From: CALWZE01 sp036644375
Lineage (GTDB): Bacteria; Bacillota; Clostridia; Oscillospirales; Ruminococcaceae
Assembly (NCBI GenBank): GCA_036644375.1
Contig: JAVXQD010000024.1
Span: 1-32,898, forward strand
Direction: 5' to 3'
Length of the DNA stretch: 32,898 nt
Under the pieces are notes generated by a model that was not told the origin of the DNA, made no database searches, and saw only the letters and a program-made list of their open reading frames with translations. The position numbers were made by a program, and so were the translations under genes. This document shows, piece by piece, positions 23,019 to 30,874 of the stretch. Numbering within the stretch: the first letter of the stretch is position 1; the number at the start of each line of letters is the position of its first letter.

Positions 23019-24188
23019 GTGAGCGAGCTGCTTATTAAACTATTTCAAAAAAAATACAAAAACGGTGCGAACCGTGAAAAATTCGGTGCGTTTGCGGGAG
23101 CTGTCGGTCTTTTTTGCAACATCCTGCTGTTTGCGGTCAAGCTTGCTGTCGGTCTTTTGAGCGCGAGCTTGTCGATAATCGCCGATGCCGTCAACAACCT
23201 GTCCGACGCGGGAGCGTCACTTGTGACGCTTTTGGGCTTTAAGCTCGCCCAAAAGCCCGCCGACAAGGAGCACCCGTTCGGACATGCGAGAATAGAATAC
23301 CTGTCGGGCGTGATAATCGCGCTTGCAATTATGCTTTTGGGCGTCGAGCTGTTAAAAAGCTCGTTCCGGAAAATAATATCGCCCGCACCGGTGGAATTCT
23401 CAATCATAACCTTTTGTGTGCTGGGCTTTGCTGTTGCGGTAAAGCTGTGGATGATGCTTTTTTATCACAAGATTGCGAAAATAATCGAGTCGTCGACCCT
23501 GACGGCGGCGGCAGGTGACAGCCGAAACGATATTGTCACGACCATGTCGGTTTTGCTGGCGTCATTAGCTCAGTATTTCTGGGGCTTTCAAATCGACGGT
23601 TGGGTCGGTGCGGGCGTCGCCGTGTTCATTCTGATATCGGGTATAGGCATACTTAAGGATGCTCTGAGTCCGCTTTTAGGCGAGGCGCCGAGCACCGAGC
23701 TTATGGAAAAGCTCGAAAACAAGATACTTTCATATGATGGGGTTTTGGATATTCATGACCTTATGGTGCATTCCTACGGACCCGCGCGCAGATTTGCGAC
23801 GGTGCATGTGGAGATGAATGCGTCGGATGACCCGCTCCATTCGCACGGCGTTTTGGACAATATCGAGCGGGATGTCGAACAGCATCTCGGTGTAAAACTT
23901 GTAATTCACCTCGACCCCGTCATTATCGACGATGAGGAGCTTAATGGAATCAAGTCAAAGCTGAATGCGGGCGTGAGGGGGATTGACCCGTCACTCTCGA
24001 TTCACGATCTCAGAATCGCGCGCACTCACGACCACACAAACCTGTTTTTCGATGTTGCGGTTCCGAGCGGCTACAATGGCGGGAACGACGATCTCACACA
24101 GCTTATCAAGCAGGCGGTAAAGGCGATTGACCCGACATATTTTGCCGTGCTTGAGATTGACCGAAACTATCAGGCGAGTCTCGACTGA
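23019..24188 (+). CDS. Cation diffusion facilitator exporter, manganese-type site
   Basis: A 389-residue CDF antiporter with six predicted transmembrane helices and two cytoplasmic ferredoxin-like domains at about 215-380. Helix 2 carries IIADAVNNLSDAGAS (Asn59-x3-Asp63) and helix 5 carries AAGDSRNDIVTT (Asp167-x3-Asp171), with the usual KEHPFGHARIEY cytoplasmic loop. Zinc CDFs normally have His-x3-Asp in helix 5; Asn/Asp plus Asp/Asp is the combination reported for manganese exporters such as MntE. Manganese is therefore the preferred guess, not proved. Start GTG with GGAG 9 nt upstream. Confidence 0.92.
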   Translation: MSELLIKLFQKKYKNGANREKFGAFAGAVGLFCNILLFAVKLAVGLLSASLSIIADAVNNLSDAGASLVTLLGFKLAQKPADKEHPFGHARIEYLSGVIIALAIMLLGVELLKSSFRKIISPAPVEFSIITFCVLGFAVAVKLWMMLFYHKIAKIIESSTLTAAAGDSRNDIVTTMSVLLASLAQYFWGFQIDGWVGAGVAVFILISGIGILKDALSPLLGEAPSTELMEKLENKILSYDGVLDIHDLMVHSYGPARRFATVHVEMNASDDPLHSHGVLDNIERDVEQHLGVKLVIHLDPVIIDDEELNGIKSKLNAGVRGIDPSLSIHDLRIARTHDHTNLFFDVAVPSGYNGGNDDLTQLIKQAVKAIDPTYFAVLEIDRNYQASLD

Positions 24189-24248
24189 AAATATATTTGC
24201 GGGAACGACGAACTTTCGCCGCATATCAAGCAGAGGGAAAAAGGCGAT
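24079..24248 (+). repeat. Diverged duplication of the CDF gene 3' end
   Basis: Copy A (24079-24127) is coding for GGNDDLTQLIKQ near the exporter C-terminus. Copy B (24199-24248), 120 bp later and beyond the stop, matches at about 41 of 49 positions with one inserted base. In the same frame copy B would read GNDELSPHIKQ, with changes like Asp to Glu and Thr to Ser. Copy B supplies the sequence before the next gene, including its SD-like AAGG. Confidence 0.7.
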
Positions 24249-24252
24249 AAAT

Positions 24253-25113
24253 ATGTCTGACGGCGACGCGTTTGTGTATATGCTGAAATGCTCTGACGGC
24301 TCGCTTTATACGGGCTGGACGAATGATCTCGAAAAGCGGCTGTCCGCGCACAATGCGGGCAGCGCAAGCCGCTGCACCAGAGCGCGAAGACCCGTTGAGC
24401 TGGTGTATCACGAAAAGCGCGCCGACAAAAGCGATGCGCTGAGACGTGAGGCAGAGATAAAAAAGCTGACGAGAGAGCAAAAGCTGATTCTTATAAATAC
24501 GAGCGCTCAGGAGCGCAAAGCAGATATGAGGGGAGAACAAAAAATGAGCTATATACCCACCGCAGAGCAGGCGAGAGAGATAATGTGCCGATATAATTCG
24601 GAGGATTTTCACCGCAGACACGCGGAAATCGTGTCGGGTGTAATGGGCTTTTTCGCGGCTGAATACGACCCCGAAAATGTCGAGTACTGGAAGAGCGTGG
24701 GGATGCTTCACGATCTCGATTTTGAGCAGTTTCCCGATGAGCACTGCACAAAGGAACAGCAGCTGATGCGCGAGATGGACATCGATGAGGGCGTGATACG
24801 CGCCTGCGTCAGTCACGGATATGGAATGTGCGCCGCCGATGTGAAGCCCGAGAGACAGATGGAGAAGGTTCTGTTCGCGGTGGACGAGCTGACGGGTCTT
24901 ATCGGCGCCGTCGCCCTCATGCGCCCCTCAAAAAGCGTGTCTGACCTCGAGCTGAAATCGGTTAAGAAAAAGTTCAAAACTCCCGCGTTTGCGGCGGGCT
25001 GCTCGCGTGAGGTTATATCAAGCGGCGCCGAGATGCTCGGAATCGAAATTGACGAGCTTATCGAAAAGACCATTCTCGCTATGCGCTCACTTATGGGGGA
25101 AATGGAAATCTGA
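24253..25113 (+). CDS. GIY-YIG endonuclease-domain protein fused to an HD-domain protein
   Basis: A 286-residue fusion. Residues 1-~85 form a UPF0213/YhbQ-type GIY-YIG domain: VYMLKCSDGSLYTGWTNDL, EKRLSAHNAG, SRCTRARRPVELVYHE and ALRREAEIKKLTREQK, with catalytic Tyr, Arg and Glu positions present. After a short linker (SAQERKADMRGEQ) the HD part (about 98-286) has HRRHAEIVSGVMGFFA, the metal motif MLHDLDFEQFP (His-Asp) and VSHGYGM. Homologues of each half usually occur as separate proteins. A strong internal SD (GGGGAG at 24530-24535) lies 8 nt before in-frame ATG 24544, so the HD protein may also be made alone. The first 42 residues of the longer reading frame (from 24127) overlap the CDF gene and are not used. 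Confidence 0.85.
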   Translation: MSDGDAFVYMLKCSDGSLYTGWTNDLEKRLSAHNAGSASRCTRARRPVELVYHEKRADKSDALRREAEIKKLTREQKLILINTSAQERKADMRGEQKMSYIPTAEQAREIMCRYNSEDFHRRHAEIVSGVMGFFAAEYDPENVEYWKSVGMLHDLDFEQFPDEHCTKEQQLMREMDIDEGVIRACVSHGYGMCAADVKPERQMEKVLFAVDELTGLIGAVALMRPSKSVSDLELKSVKKKFKTPAFAAGCSREVISSGAEMLGIEIDELIEKTILAMRSLMGEMEI

Positions 25114-25131
25114 TTTTTGCGGAGGTCTGTA

Positions 25132-26385
25132 TTGGAACAGGGTGAAAATTTGCTGAGGCGCAATCTTCTGTATAACACAATCGGAAGTCTTGTGTATTTT
25201 ATGTGCCAGTGGCTCATAACGGGGCTTTTTGTAAAGGTTTTATCCACGGGCTCAGACGGGCTCATAAACACGGGACTGCTCGCGACCGCAATGGCTGTCA
25301 CAAACGTATTTTTGACGCTCGCGTCGTACGGGATGCGCACCTTTCAGGTTTCGGACGTCAAGTGCAAATACTCCGACACGACCTACATTGCAAGCCGCGT
25401 CATAACGGTAGCCGCCGCCATATTGCTCTGCGTGGGATTTACCGTGATAATGGGCTACGCGCCGGAGCAGGCAAAATGCATATATATATTTCTGCTGTAC
25501 AAGCTTCTCGAAGCGATAACCGACATTTTTCACGGCTGCTGTCAAAAGCATGAGCGAATGGATATTATCGGCATATCCTACGGGGTGCGCGGCGTTATCA
25601 GCATTGCGGTTTTCTCCCTGATGCTCTATTTCACACAAAATCTTGTGCTGACACTTGCCGCAATGACTGTGCTGTGCTACGCGTTCAGCGCATATTATGA
25701 CATTTGGCATACGCGCGCTTTTTATAAGCCGCTTCAGCGGGTGCAGCTCCGCTCGGTCATGCTGCTTTTGGCGGAATGCGCACCACTTGCGATATATGTT
25801 TTTCTCAATACCGCGACGGCGTCAATTCCGAAATTGATGCTTGAGCGGATGCTCGGTACCCCGTCGATGGCTATCTACAGTCTTGTCAATTCTCCCGTGC
25901 TGATATTGCAAGTCGGCGTGACATATCTGTTCGCTCCCTTTATAACCGTATTTGCGCACAAGCTCGGCGCGGGCGACAAAAAAGGCTTTTTGAAGCTCGC
26001 GGCATATATCACGCTCGGTGTGTTCGGAATCGGAGTCGCGGGAATTGCGGGCGTGCTCGTTTTGGGTCAGTGGGGTCTTAACCTGCTGTACGGGGCGGAG
26101 ATTGCGCTCTATCACCGGCTGCTTGTGCCGATGGTGGTATGCACCGTGTTCACCTCGCTGTCGCTGTTCTACTGTATGCTTCTGACGGTAATGCGCGACA
26201 TGAGGGGCCTTATTGCGGCGAATGTTTTCGGAATTGCCGTGAGTCTGCTCATCAGCCGAAAGCTGATTGAGGGCTTCGCGATGTATGGAACCACCTATGC
26301 CGCCATTCTCGCGCTCGTCTGCCAATGCGCGCTTCTGTGCTTATTCGGAATCCGAAAGCTGAATAAAACAACGGACGCGGTATAG
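25132..26385 (+). CDS. Polysaccharide/lipid-linked oligosaccharide flippase (MATE/MVF-like)
   Basis: A 417-residue integral membrane protein with about 12 predicted helices, resembling the oligosaccharide flippase/PST family (Wzx-like). Indicative segments are LLRRNLLYNTIGSLVYFMCQWLI at the N-terminus, LASYGMRTFQVSDVK, and later VNSPVLILQVGVTYLFAPFI. Flippases of this type move lipid-linked sugars or peptidoglycan precursors across the membrane; the substrate is not readable. It is an isolated gene, not in a glycan cluster. The start is TTG at 25132 with GGAGG 6 nt upstream; TTG 25117 would place the SD inside the gene. Directly after its stop is a 37-bp tandem repeat. Confidence 0.85.
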   Translation: MEQGENLLRRNLLYNTIGSLVYFMCQWLITGLFVKVLSTGSDGLINTGLLATAMAVTNVFLTLASYGMRTFQVSDVKCKYSDTTYIASRVITVAAAILLCVGFTVIMGYAPEQAKCIYIFLLYKLLEAITDIFHGCCQKHERMDIIGISYGVRGVISIAVFSLMLYFTQNLVLTLAAMTVLCYAFSAYYDIWHTRAFYKPLQRVQLRSVMLLLAECAPLAIYVFLNTATASIPKLMLERMLGTPSMAIYSLVNSPVLILQVGVTYLFAPFITVFAHKLGAGDKKGFLKLAAYITLGVFGIGVAGIAGVLVLGQWGLNLLYGAEIALYHRLLVPMVVCTVFTSLSLFYCMLLTVMRDMRGLIAANVFGIAVSLLISRKLIEGFAMYGTTYAAILALVCQCALLCLFGIRKLNKTTDAV

Positions 26386-26466
26386 CGGCGGGCTGCTCCA
26401 TGTGACTTTGCGCGTCCGACAGCGGCGGGCTGCTCCATGTGACTTTGCGCGTCCGACAGCGGCGGG
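26384..26466 (+). repeat. 37-bp perfect tandem repeat at the flippase stop codon
   Basis: Unit 1 is 26384-26420, unit 2 is 26421-26457, and nine more identical bases follow. Each starts AGCGGCGGGCTGCTCC and ends GCGCGTCCGAC. Unit 1 overlaps the last two bases of the flippase stop codon. The period is not a multiple of three. Confidence 0.92.
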
Positions 26467-26515
26467 CAAAGCTCAGCGAAGAGCAAAGCCCGATGCCCCG
26501 CATATGTCGGGGCCG
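26464..26515 (+). other. Two adjacent small hairpins after the tandem repeat
   Basis: GGGC-AAA-GCTC and GAGC-AAA-GCCC pair with matching AAA internal loops and an AGCGAA loop (26464-26491). Next to it CCCCG and CGGGG pair around an 8-nt loop (26497-26514). No T-tract follows, so these are not terminators by themselves. Confidence 0.4.
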
Positions 26516-26544
26516 CAACGCGGGCGCGTTTCATAAAATATTGC

Positions 26545-26596
26545 AAAAAGCCGCTCTGATACAACGATTGAGGTTGTTTTCAGAGCGGCTTTTTTC
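26545..26596 (+). terminator. Rho-independent terminator after the flippase gene
   Basis: AAAAAGCCGCTCTGA (26545-26559) pairs perfectly over 15 bp with TCAGAGCGGCTTTTT (26580-26594), followed by further T. The loop contains ACAAC/GTTGT. This ends the five-gene run. Confidence 0.9.
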
Positions 26597-26680
26597 AGGT
26601 ATTTTGCCATTTGAAGATGTCGGTGCGCTGACCGTTTTTCGAACGCGGGGCAAATTACCTCACACATGCGCTTAAAGCTT

Positions 26681-26689
26681 CATATTATG
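26681..26689 (+). promoter_or_regulatory. Candidate mother-cell sigma (SigK/SigE-like) -10 element for dpaAB
   Basis: CATATTATG at 26681-26689 resembles the CATAnnnTA box of sigma-K promoters (last base differs) and partly the SigE -10. An AC pair about 15-17 nt upstream (CACACATG region) fits the loose sigma-K -35. No good TTGACA/TATAAT pair is present in the 120-bp gap, which fits a sporulation promoter. It ends about 35 nt before dpaA. Confidence 0.45.
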
Positions 26690-26724
26690 GCGCAGAAAGC
26701 AGTCTGATTAGGAGGCGGGGAAAT

Positions 26725-27603
26725 ATGGAGGGTGAAACCTTTGCGGTTATCGGAGGAGATAAGCGGTGCGCATATGTCGCGCAGCTGCTGATAAAGGAGC
26801 GCAAGACAGTCAAAACAGTCGGATTGGAGCTGTCGGGCATTGCGGATGCGGCGCATATCTGCACGCTTAACGAGGCGCTGGCGACGTCGGATTATATTAT
26901 TCTGCCCCTACCTCTGCTCGACACGACAGGGCGGCTGCTCGCAAAATTCACGAGTGAAAGACTTGACGTATATTCCATCATATCGAGAGCTAACAGGGAG
27001 GCGGTGCTGTTTGCGGGCATGATTCCGCCGAGTGTTTTCGAACATGCAGAGAGGCAGCACAAGGAGCTTTACGACTATTATCAGCGGGAGGAGCTGCAGC
27101 GCATGAATGCCGTTCCGACGGCGGAGGGCGCACTTGAGATATTGATGAACCGCCTGCCGCAGACGATATTCGGCTCGAGTATTCTCGTTATCGGATTCGG
27201 CAGAACGGCGCAGAGCGTCGCGGTTGTGCTCAGGGCGGTCGGCGCGGATGTCTGTGTGTGTGCTCGCAAGCCAGAGGCGCTGGCTCACGCAATAACGCTC
27301 GGAATGCGCGCGCTGCCCGCCGAGCGGCTCGGAAATGAAAAACACTCGCAGTACGACGCGGTCGTCAACACCGTGCCCGCGAGAATAGTCACGGCTCAGG
27401 TGCTGTCGCGTCTGAGAAGTGACTGCTTTGTGCTCGATTTGGCGTCCGCGCCGGGCGGAACGGATTTTGAATATGCCAAGCGAAACGGATTTGATACAGA
27501 GCTTGCTCTCTCGCTGCCGGGCAGGGTGGCTCCCAAGACTGCGGGGGGAATAATAAAAGATACGGTTCTCAATATGATTGAGGAGAGGGGTCATCAGCTA
27601 TGA
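26725..27603 (+). CDS. dpaA: Dipicolinate synthase subunit A
   Basis: A 292-residue NAD(P)-binding subunit that, with DpaB, makes dipicolinic acid from dihydrodipicolinate in the mother cell during sporulation; dipicolinate with calcium stabilises the spore core. The N-terminal FAVIGGDKRCAYVAQLLI region is typical of SpoVFA, and the second Rossmann motif is ILVIGFGRTAQSVA (residues ~152-165), followed by FVLDLASAPGGTDF and LPGRVAPKTAG, both family signatures. SD is GAGGCGGGG before ATG. The downstream dpaB overlaps as ATGA. Its presence is the main evidence for an endospore former. Confidence 0.95.
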   Translation: MEGETFAVIGGDKRCAYVAQLLIKERKTVKTVGLELSGIADAAHICTLNEALATSDYIILPLPLLDTTGRLLAKFTSERLDVYSIISRANREAVLFAGMIPPSVFEHAERQHKELYDYYQREELQRMNAVPTAEGALEILMNRLPQTIFGSSILVIGFGRTAQSVAVVLRAVGADVCVCARKPEALAHAITLGMRALPAERLGNEKHSQYDAVVNTVPARIVTAQVLSRLRSDCFVLDLASAPGGTDFEYAKRNGFDTELALSLPGRVAPKTAGGIIKDTVLNMIEERGHQL

Positions 27604-28190
27604 AGGAGTTAACGGTCGGGTTCGCACTCTGCGGCTCGTTTTGCACATTCGAAAAGGCTATCGCCGCCATGGTCGGGCTCGCGTCGTCGGGAATAAAAAT
27701 ATTGCCGATAATGTCGTTTACCGCCGCGCGCACGGATACCCGTTTCGGGACGGCTCGGGATTTCCGCGAGAGAATACAAAAAATCGCGGGCACGGACGAA
27801 ATAATAGACACCATCGAGGCGGCCGAGCCGATAGGACCGAACAGAATGTGCGATATCCTTGTCGTTGCGCCGTGTACGGGAAATACGCTTGCAAAGCTCT
27901 GCTGCGGAATTGTGGATACCCCCGTCACGATGGCGGTGAAATCGCATCTTCGCAACAAGCGCCCCGTTGTTCTCGCCATTGCGACAAACGACGCGCTCTC
28001 GGCGGCGGCAAAAAACATAGGGGAGCTTTTAAACAGAAAGTATTACTACTTTGTGCCGATGTCGCAGGATTCGCCTGCCGACAAGCCGACATCAATTGTG
28101 GCTGATTTTAAAAAAATCGCGCCCTCAATCGAGGCGGCGCTGAGACAAACACAGCTTCAGCCTGTGCTTGAAGCGCCGAATGCAGAGTAA
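27600..28190 (+). CDS. dpaB: Dipicolinate synthase subunit B (flavoprotein)
   Basis: A 196-residue protein of the flavoprotein fold (SpoVFB), the partner of DpaA. Signatures include LTVGFALCGSFCTFEKA, the PIGPNRMCDILVVAPCTGNT phosphate/flavin-binding loop, and VTMAVKSHLRNKRPVVLAIATNDALS, all seen in the family (quoted in parts). It starts at ATG 27600, overlapping the dpaA stop by 4 bp, so the two subunits are translationally coupled. In Bacillus the pair is followed by asd and dapG; here it is not. dpaB ends 16 nt before the next promoter. Confidence 0.95.
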   Translation: MKELTVGFALCGSFCTFEKAIAAMVGLASSGIKILPIMSFTAARTDTRFGTARDFRERIQKIAGTDEIIDTIEAAEPIGPNRMCDILVVAPCTGNTLAKLCCGIVDTPVTMAVKSHLRNKRPVVLAIATNDALSAAAKNIGELLNRKYYYFVPMSQDSPADKPTSIVADFKKIAPSIEAALRQTQLQPVLEAPNAE

Positions 28191-28205
28191 ATTGCAAAAT
28201 TAAGG

Positions 28206-28234
28206 TTGTCACATTTCCGATTTGGTTATATAAT
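28206..28234 (+). promoter_or_regulatory. Sigma-A promoter of the flavoprotein-cmk-plsC-ispH operon
   Basis: TTGTCA (28206-28211), 17 nt, TATAAT (28229-28234). The leader of about 95 nt contains GTCGG/CCGAC pairing (28290-28305). Confidence 0.85.
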
Positions 28235-28337
28235 AAAAATATATGCTCGGTAAAACCGTGAGGCACAGAGCGAAACACAGAGACCCGACGTCGGAAAACC
28301 CCGACGGCGAGGCTGTCTGTTATTTCCAAAGGAGAGA

Positions 28338-29624
28338 ATGTTGTATAATCACAATGTAAAAAGTCGGTACGATGTCTGTGTGGTCGGGGGCGGCGCCGCA
28401 GGTCTTATGGCAGCCCTTACCGCGGCGGAGCGCGGCTTGAGCGTTGCGTTAATTGAGAAAGAGAATCGCTGCGGGCGCAAAATTCTCATAACCGGAAAGG
28501 GCCGCTGCAATGTCACAAACAGCTGTGACACCGAACAGTTTTTGAAAAAAATCCGCAGCGGTGCGCGCTTTATGTACAGCTCGCTCACCGCCTTCGGCTC
28601 AGATGACGTCATTGAGTTTTTCGAGCACTGCGGGGTTCCGCTTAAAACCGAGCGGGGAAACCGCGTCTATCCGGTGAGCGACCGCGCCTGCGATATTGCG
28701 GACGCGCTGATTTCCGAGTGCGGGCGCGCAGGGTGCGAATTTATAGGCGGACAGGCGGTTGGTCTGATAATCGACGAGAGCGGCAAGTTGGGCGGAGTAA
28801 AGCTCAAAAGCGGAGCGGCAGTTACAGCAGCGGCGGTTATCGTGGCGACGGGAGGTCTGTCATATCCGAAAACCGGCTCGACAGGTGACGGATATGCTTT
28901 CGCAAAGCAGATAGGTCACAGAATTGTGCCTGCCAAGCCCTCACTTGTGCCATTTGAATGCGCGGGCGGCGAGCATCTGCGAATGCAGGGGCTGTCCCTG
29001 AAAAATGTCGAGCTCAAGGTTAAAAAGGGAAAAAAGATATACTATCGCGAGCAGGGCGAGATGATATTTACGCATTTCGGAATTTCGGGTCCTCTCGTGC
29101 TCTCGGCGAGCGGAGCGGTTGTCGGCGAGGATTTGAGCGGGATGTCCTTCTCAATCGACCTCAAGCCCGCGCTTGACGCAGAGACACTGGACAAGCGGCT
29201 GCTGCGCGACTTCTCGGAAAAGCTGAATAAGGAATTTAAAAATGCTCTCGATGAGCTTTTGCCGCAGAAAATGATACCTGTTTTTATTGAGCACACGGGA
29301 ATTTCACCCGCGCAAAAGGTGAATTCCATAACTGCAAAGCAGCGTGCGGCAGTTGTCGAGACGCTGAAAAGCTTTGCGGTAAATGTGACGGGGACGCGCC
29401 CGATTGACGAGGCGGTCGTAACTGCGGGAGGAATAGAGCTTTCGGAAATCGACCCGAAAACGATGATGTCGAAAAAATTGAAAAATGTTTACTTTGCCGG
29501 AGAGGTGCTCGACGCAGACGGCTATACGGGGGGCTTTAATCTCGGAATAGCGTTTGCGACGGGACACGCGGCGGGAGAGCATGCCTTAGAGGGGGAGAAC
29601 TTACATGAGAGCGATAGCAATTGA
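28338..29624 (+). CDS. HI0933-family NAD(P)/FAD-dependent oxidoreductase
   Basis: A 428-residue flavoprotein of the HI0933/BaiN-like family. The N-terminal FAD-binding motif is DVCVVGGGAAGLMAALTAAE, then EKENRCGRKILITGKGRCNVTN, a strong signature. IVATGGLSYPKTGSTGDGY and the C-terminal AVVTAGGIELSEIDPKTMMS with the ending VYFAGEVLDADGYTGGFNL (quoted in parts) complete it. The family is widespread but most members have no proven reaction. SD GGAG lies only 3 nt before ATG, which is close but the only candidate. It overlaps cmk by 20 bp and leads a four-gene operon. Confidence 0.93.
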   Translation: MLYNHNVKSRYDVCVVGGGAAGLMAALTAAERGLSVALIEKENRCGRKILITGKGRCNVTNSCDTEQFLKKIRSGARFMYSSLTAFGSDDVIEFFEHCGVPLKTERGNRVYPVSDRACDIADALISECGRAGCEFIGGQAVGLIIDESGKLGGVKLKSGAAVTAAAVIVATGGLSYPKTGSTGDGYAFAKQIGHRIVPAKPSLVPFECAGGEHLRMQGLSLKNVELKVKKGKKIYYREQGEMIFTHFGISGPLVLSASGAVVGEDLSGMSFSIDLKPALDAETLDKRLLRDFSEKLNKEFKNALDELLPQKMIPVFIEHTGISPAQKVNSITAKQRAAVVETLKSFAVNVTGTRPIDEAVVTAGGIELSEIDPKTMMSKKLKNVYFAGEVLDADGYTGGFNLGIAFATGHAAGEHALEGENLHESDSN

Positions 29625-30270
29625 CGGACCGGCGGGAGCGGGTAAAAGCACAATAGCGCGCAAGCTCGCATCTGAGCTCGGTTATGTTTATGTCGATACG
29701 GGGGCACTGTACCGTGCGATAGGGTACTTCTGCCTGTCGCGTGGCGTCGATGTAAAGGACGAGACGGCGGTTAAGGGTCTGCTTTTGGGAATGCACGTCG
29801 AGTTGATTTTTGTGGATATGGAACAGCGCGTATTTTTAAACAATGTCGATGTGACGGCAAAAATTCGCTCTGAGGCGGTTTCCATGGCGGCGTCCGCCGT
29901 GTCGGCTCTGCCTGCGGTAAGGGCGTTTTTGCTCGATTTGCAGAGGGATATCGCCGCGCACAACAATGTCATCATGGACGGGCGCGATATTGCGACTGTG
30001 ATTTTGCCCGATGCGGATGTAAAGATATTTCTCATGGCAACGCCCGAGGACAGGGCGCTGCGCCGATACAATCAGCTCATAAAAAAGGGTGTGAGCGCCG
30101 ACTATGACGCGGTTTTGGCGGATTTGCGCAAGAGGGATTACGACGACAGTCACCGCGATATTGCGCCGCTCAAGCCTGCAGATGGCTCGATTGTCGTTGA
30201 CACTACGGGAAATGAGCTGGAGCAGTCAATCGAAATATTAACTCAAATTGTAAAGGACAATCTCAAATAA
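29605..30270 (+). CDS. cmk: Cytidylate kinase
   Basis: A 221-residue P-loop kinase that phosphorylates CMP and dCMP. Visible motifs are IAIDGPAGAGKSTIARKLA (P-loop), YVDTGALYRAI, the dipeptide-binding MDGRDIATVILPDA, and the lid RALRRYNQLIKKG followed by LRKRDYDDSHRDIAPLKPA. Family length is usual. The start overlaps the upstream flavoprotein gene by 20 bp; SD GGGGGAG is 7 nt upstream. The plsC-type gene follows after one base. Confidence 0.96.
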   Translation: MRAIAIDGPAGAGKSTIARKLASELGYVYVDTGALYRAIGYFCLSRGVDVKDETAVKGLLLGMHVELIFVDMEQRVFLNNVDVTAKIRSEAVSMAASAVSALPAVRAFLLDLQRDIAAHNNVIMDGRDIATVILPDADVKIFLMATPEDRALRRYNQLIKKGVSADYDAVLADLRKRDYDDSHRDIAPLKPADGSIVVDTTGNELEQSIEILTQIVKDNLK

Positions 30271-30271
30271 A

Positions 30272-30874
30272 ATGACTTTTCAAAGATTTGCACAAAAGCT
30301 TGTCAGCGCGCCCGGAAGATGGCTGTTCGGGTTAAAATATACCGGAATGGAAAACATCCCGAGCGAGGGAGCCGCAATTGTCGTAAGCAACCATATTCAC
30401 TGGATGGACCCGCTGCTGCATGCTTTCTGCTTTAAGCGCGGATTTTCCGTTATGGCAAAAAAAGAGCTGTTCAAGGTGAAGCCGATAGGCTGGCTTTTGC
30501 GTGAGCTCGGCGCGTTTCCGGTCGAGCGCGGGCACGGCGACCGAGGCGCGATAAATGCCGCGGTGAAGGTGCTTGAGGACGGGAAGATGCTGCTGATTTT
30601 CCCCGAGGGGACACGGAGCAGGACAGGCAGGCTCGACCCGTTTAAATCGGGGACTGCGATGTTTGCCGCAACCACGAAAGCAATGATAATACCGGCGTAT
30701 ATACATGCGCCCAAGGGAATAGGCCTGTTCAGAAAGACACTGATAGAATACGGAAAGCCGATAATGCCCGAGGAGCTTAAAATGACCGAAATCACAAGCT
30801 CGTCATGCAAGGTGGCAACCGGATATATCCGCAGTCGGATTGAGCAGATGGAAAGAGCGGGAAAAGCACAATGA
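30272..30874 (+). CDS. plsC: 1-acyl-sn-glycerol-3-phosphate acyltransferase (PlsC family)
   Basis: A 200-residue membrane-associated acyltransferase that makes phosphatidic acid. The PlsC motifs are clear: NHIHWMD (motif I, NHx4D), GAFPVERG (motif II region), LLIFPEGTRSRTG (motif III) and IIPAYIHAP (motif IV). The start lies 1 nt after the cmk stop, with AAGGA in the cmk 3' end about 14 nt upstream, so translation is probably coupled. It ends with an ATGA overlap into ispH. The cmk-plsC-ispH order is common in Clostridia. Confidence 0.93.
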   Translation: MTFQRFAQKLVSAPGRWLFGLKYTGMENIPSEGAAIVVSNHIHWMDPLLHAFCFKRGFSVMAKKELFKVKPIGWLLRELGAFPVERGHGDRGAINAAVKVLEDGKMLLIFPEGTRSRTGRLDPFKSGTAMFAATTKAMIIPAYIHAPKGIGLFRKTLIEYGKPIMPEELKMTEITSSSCKVATGYIRSRIEQMERAGKAQ

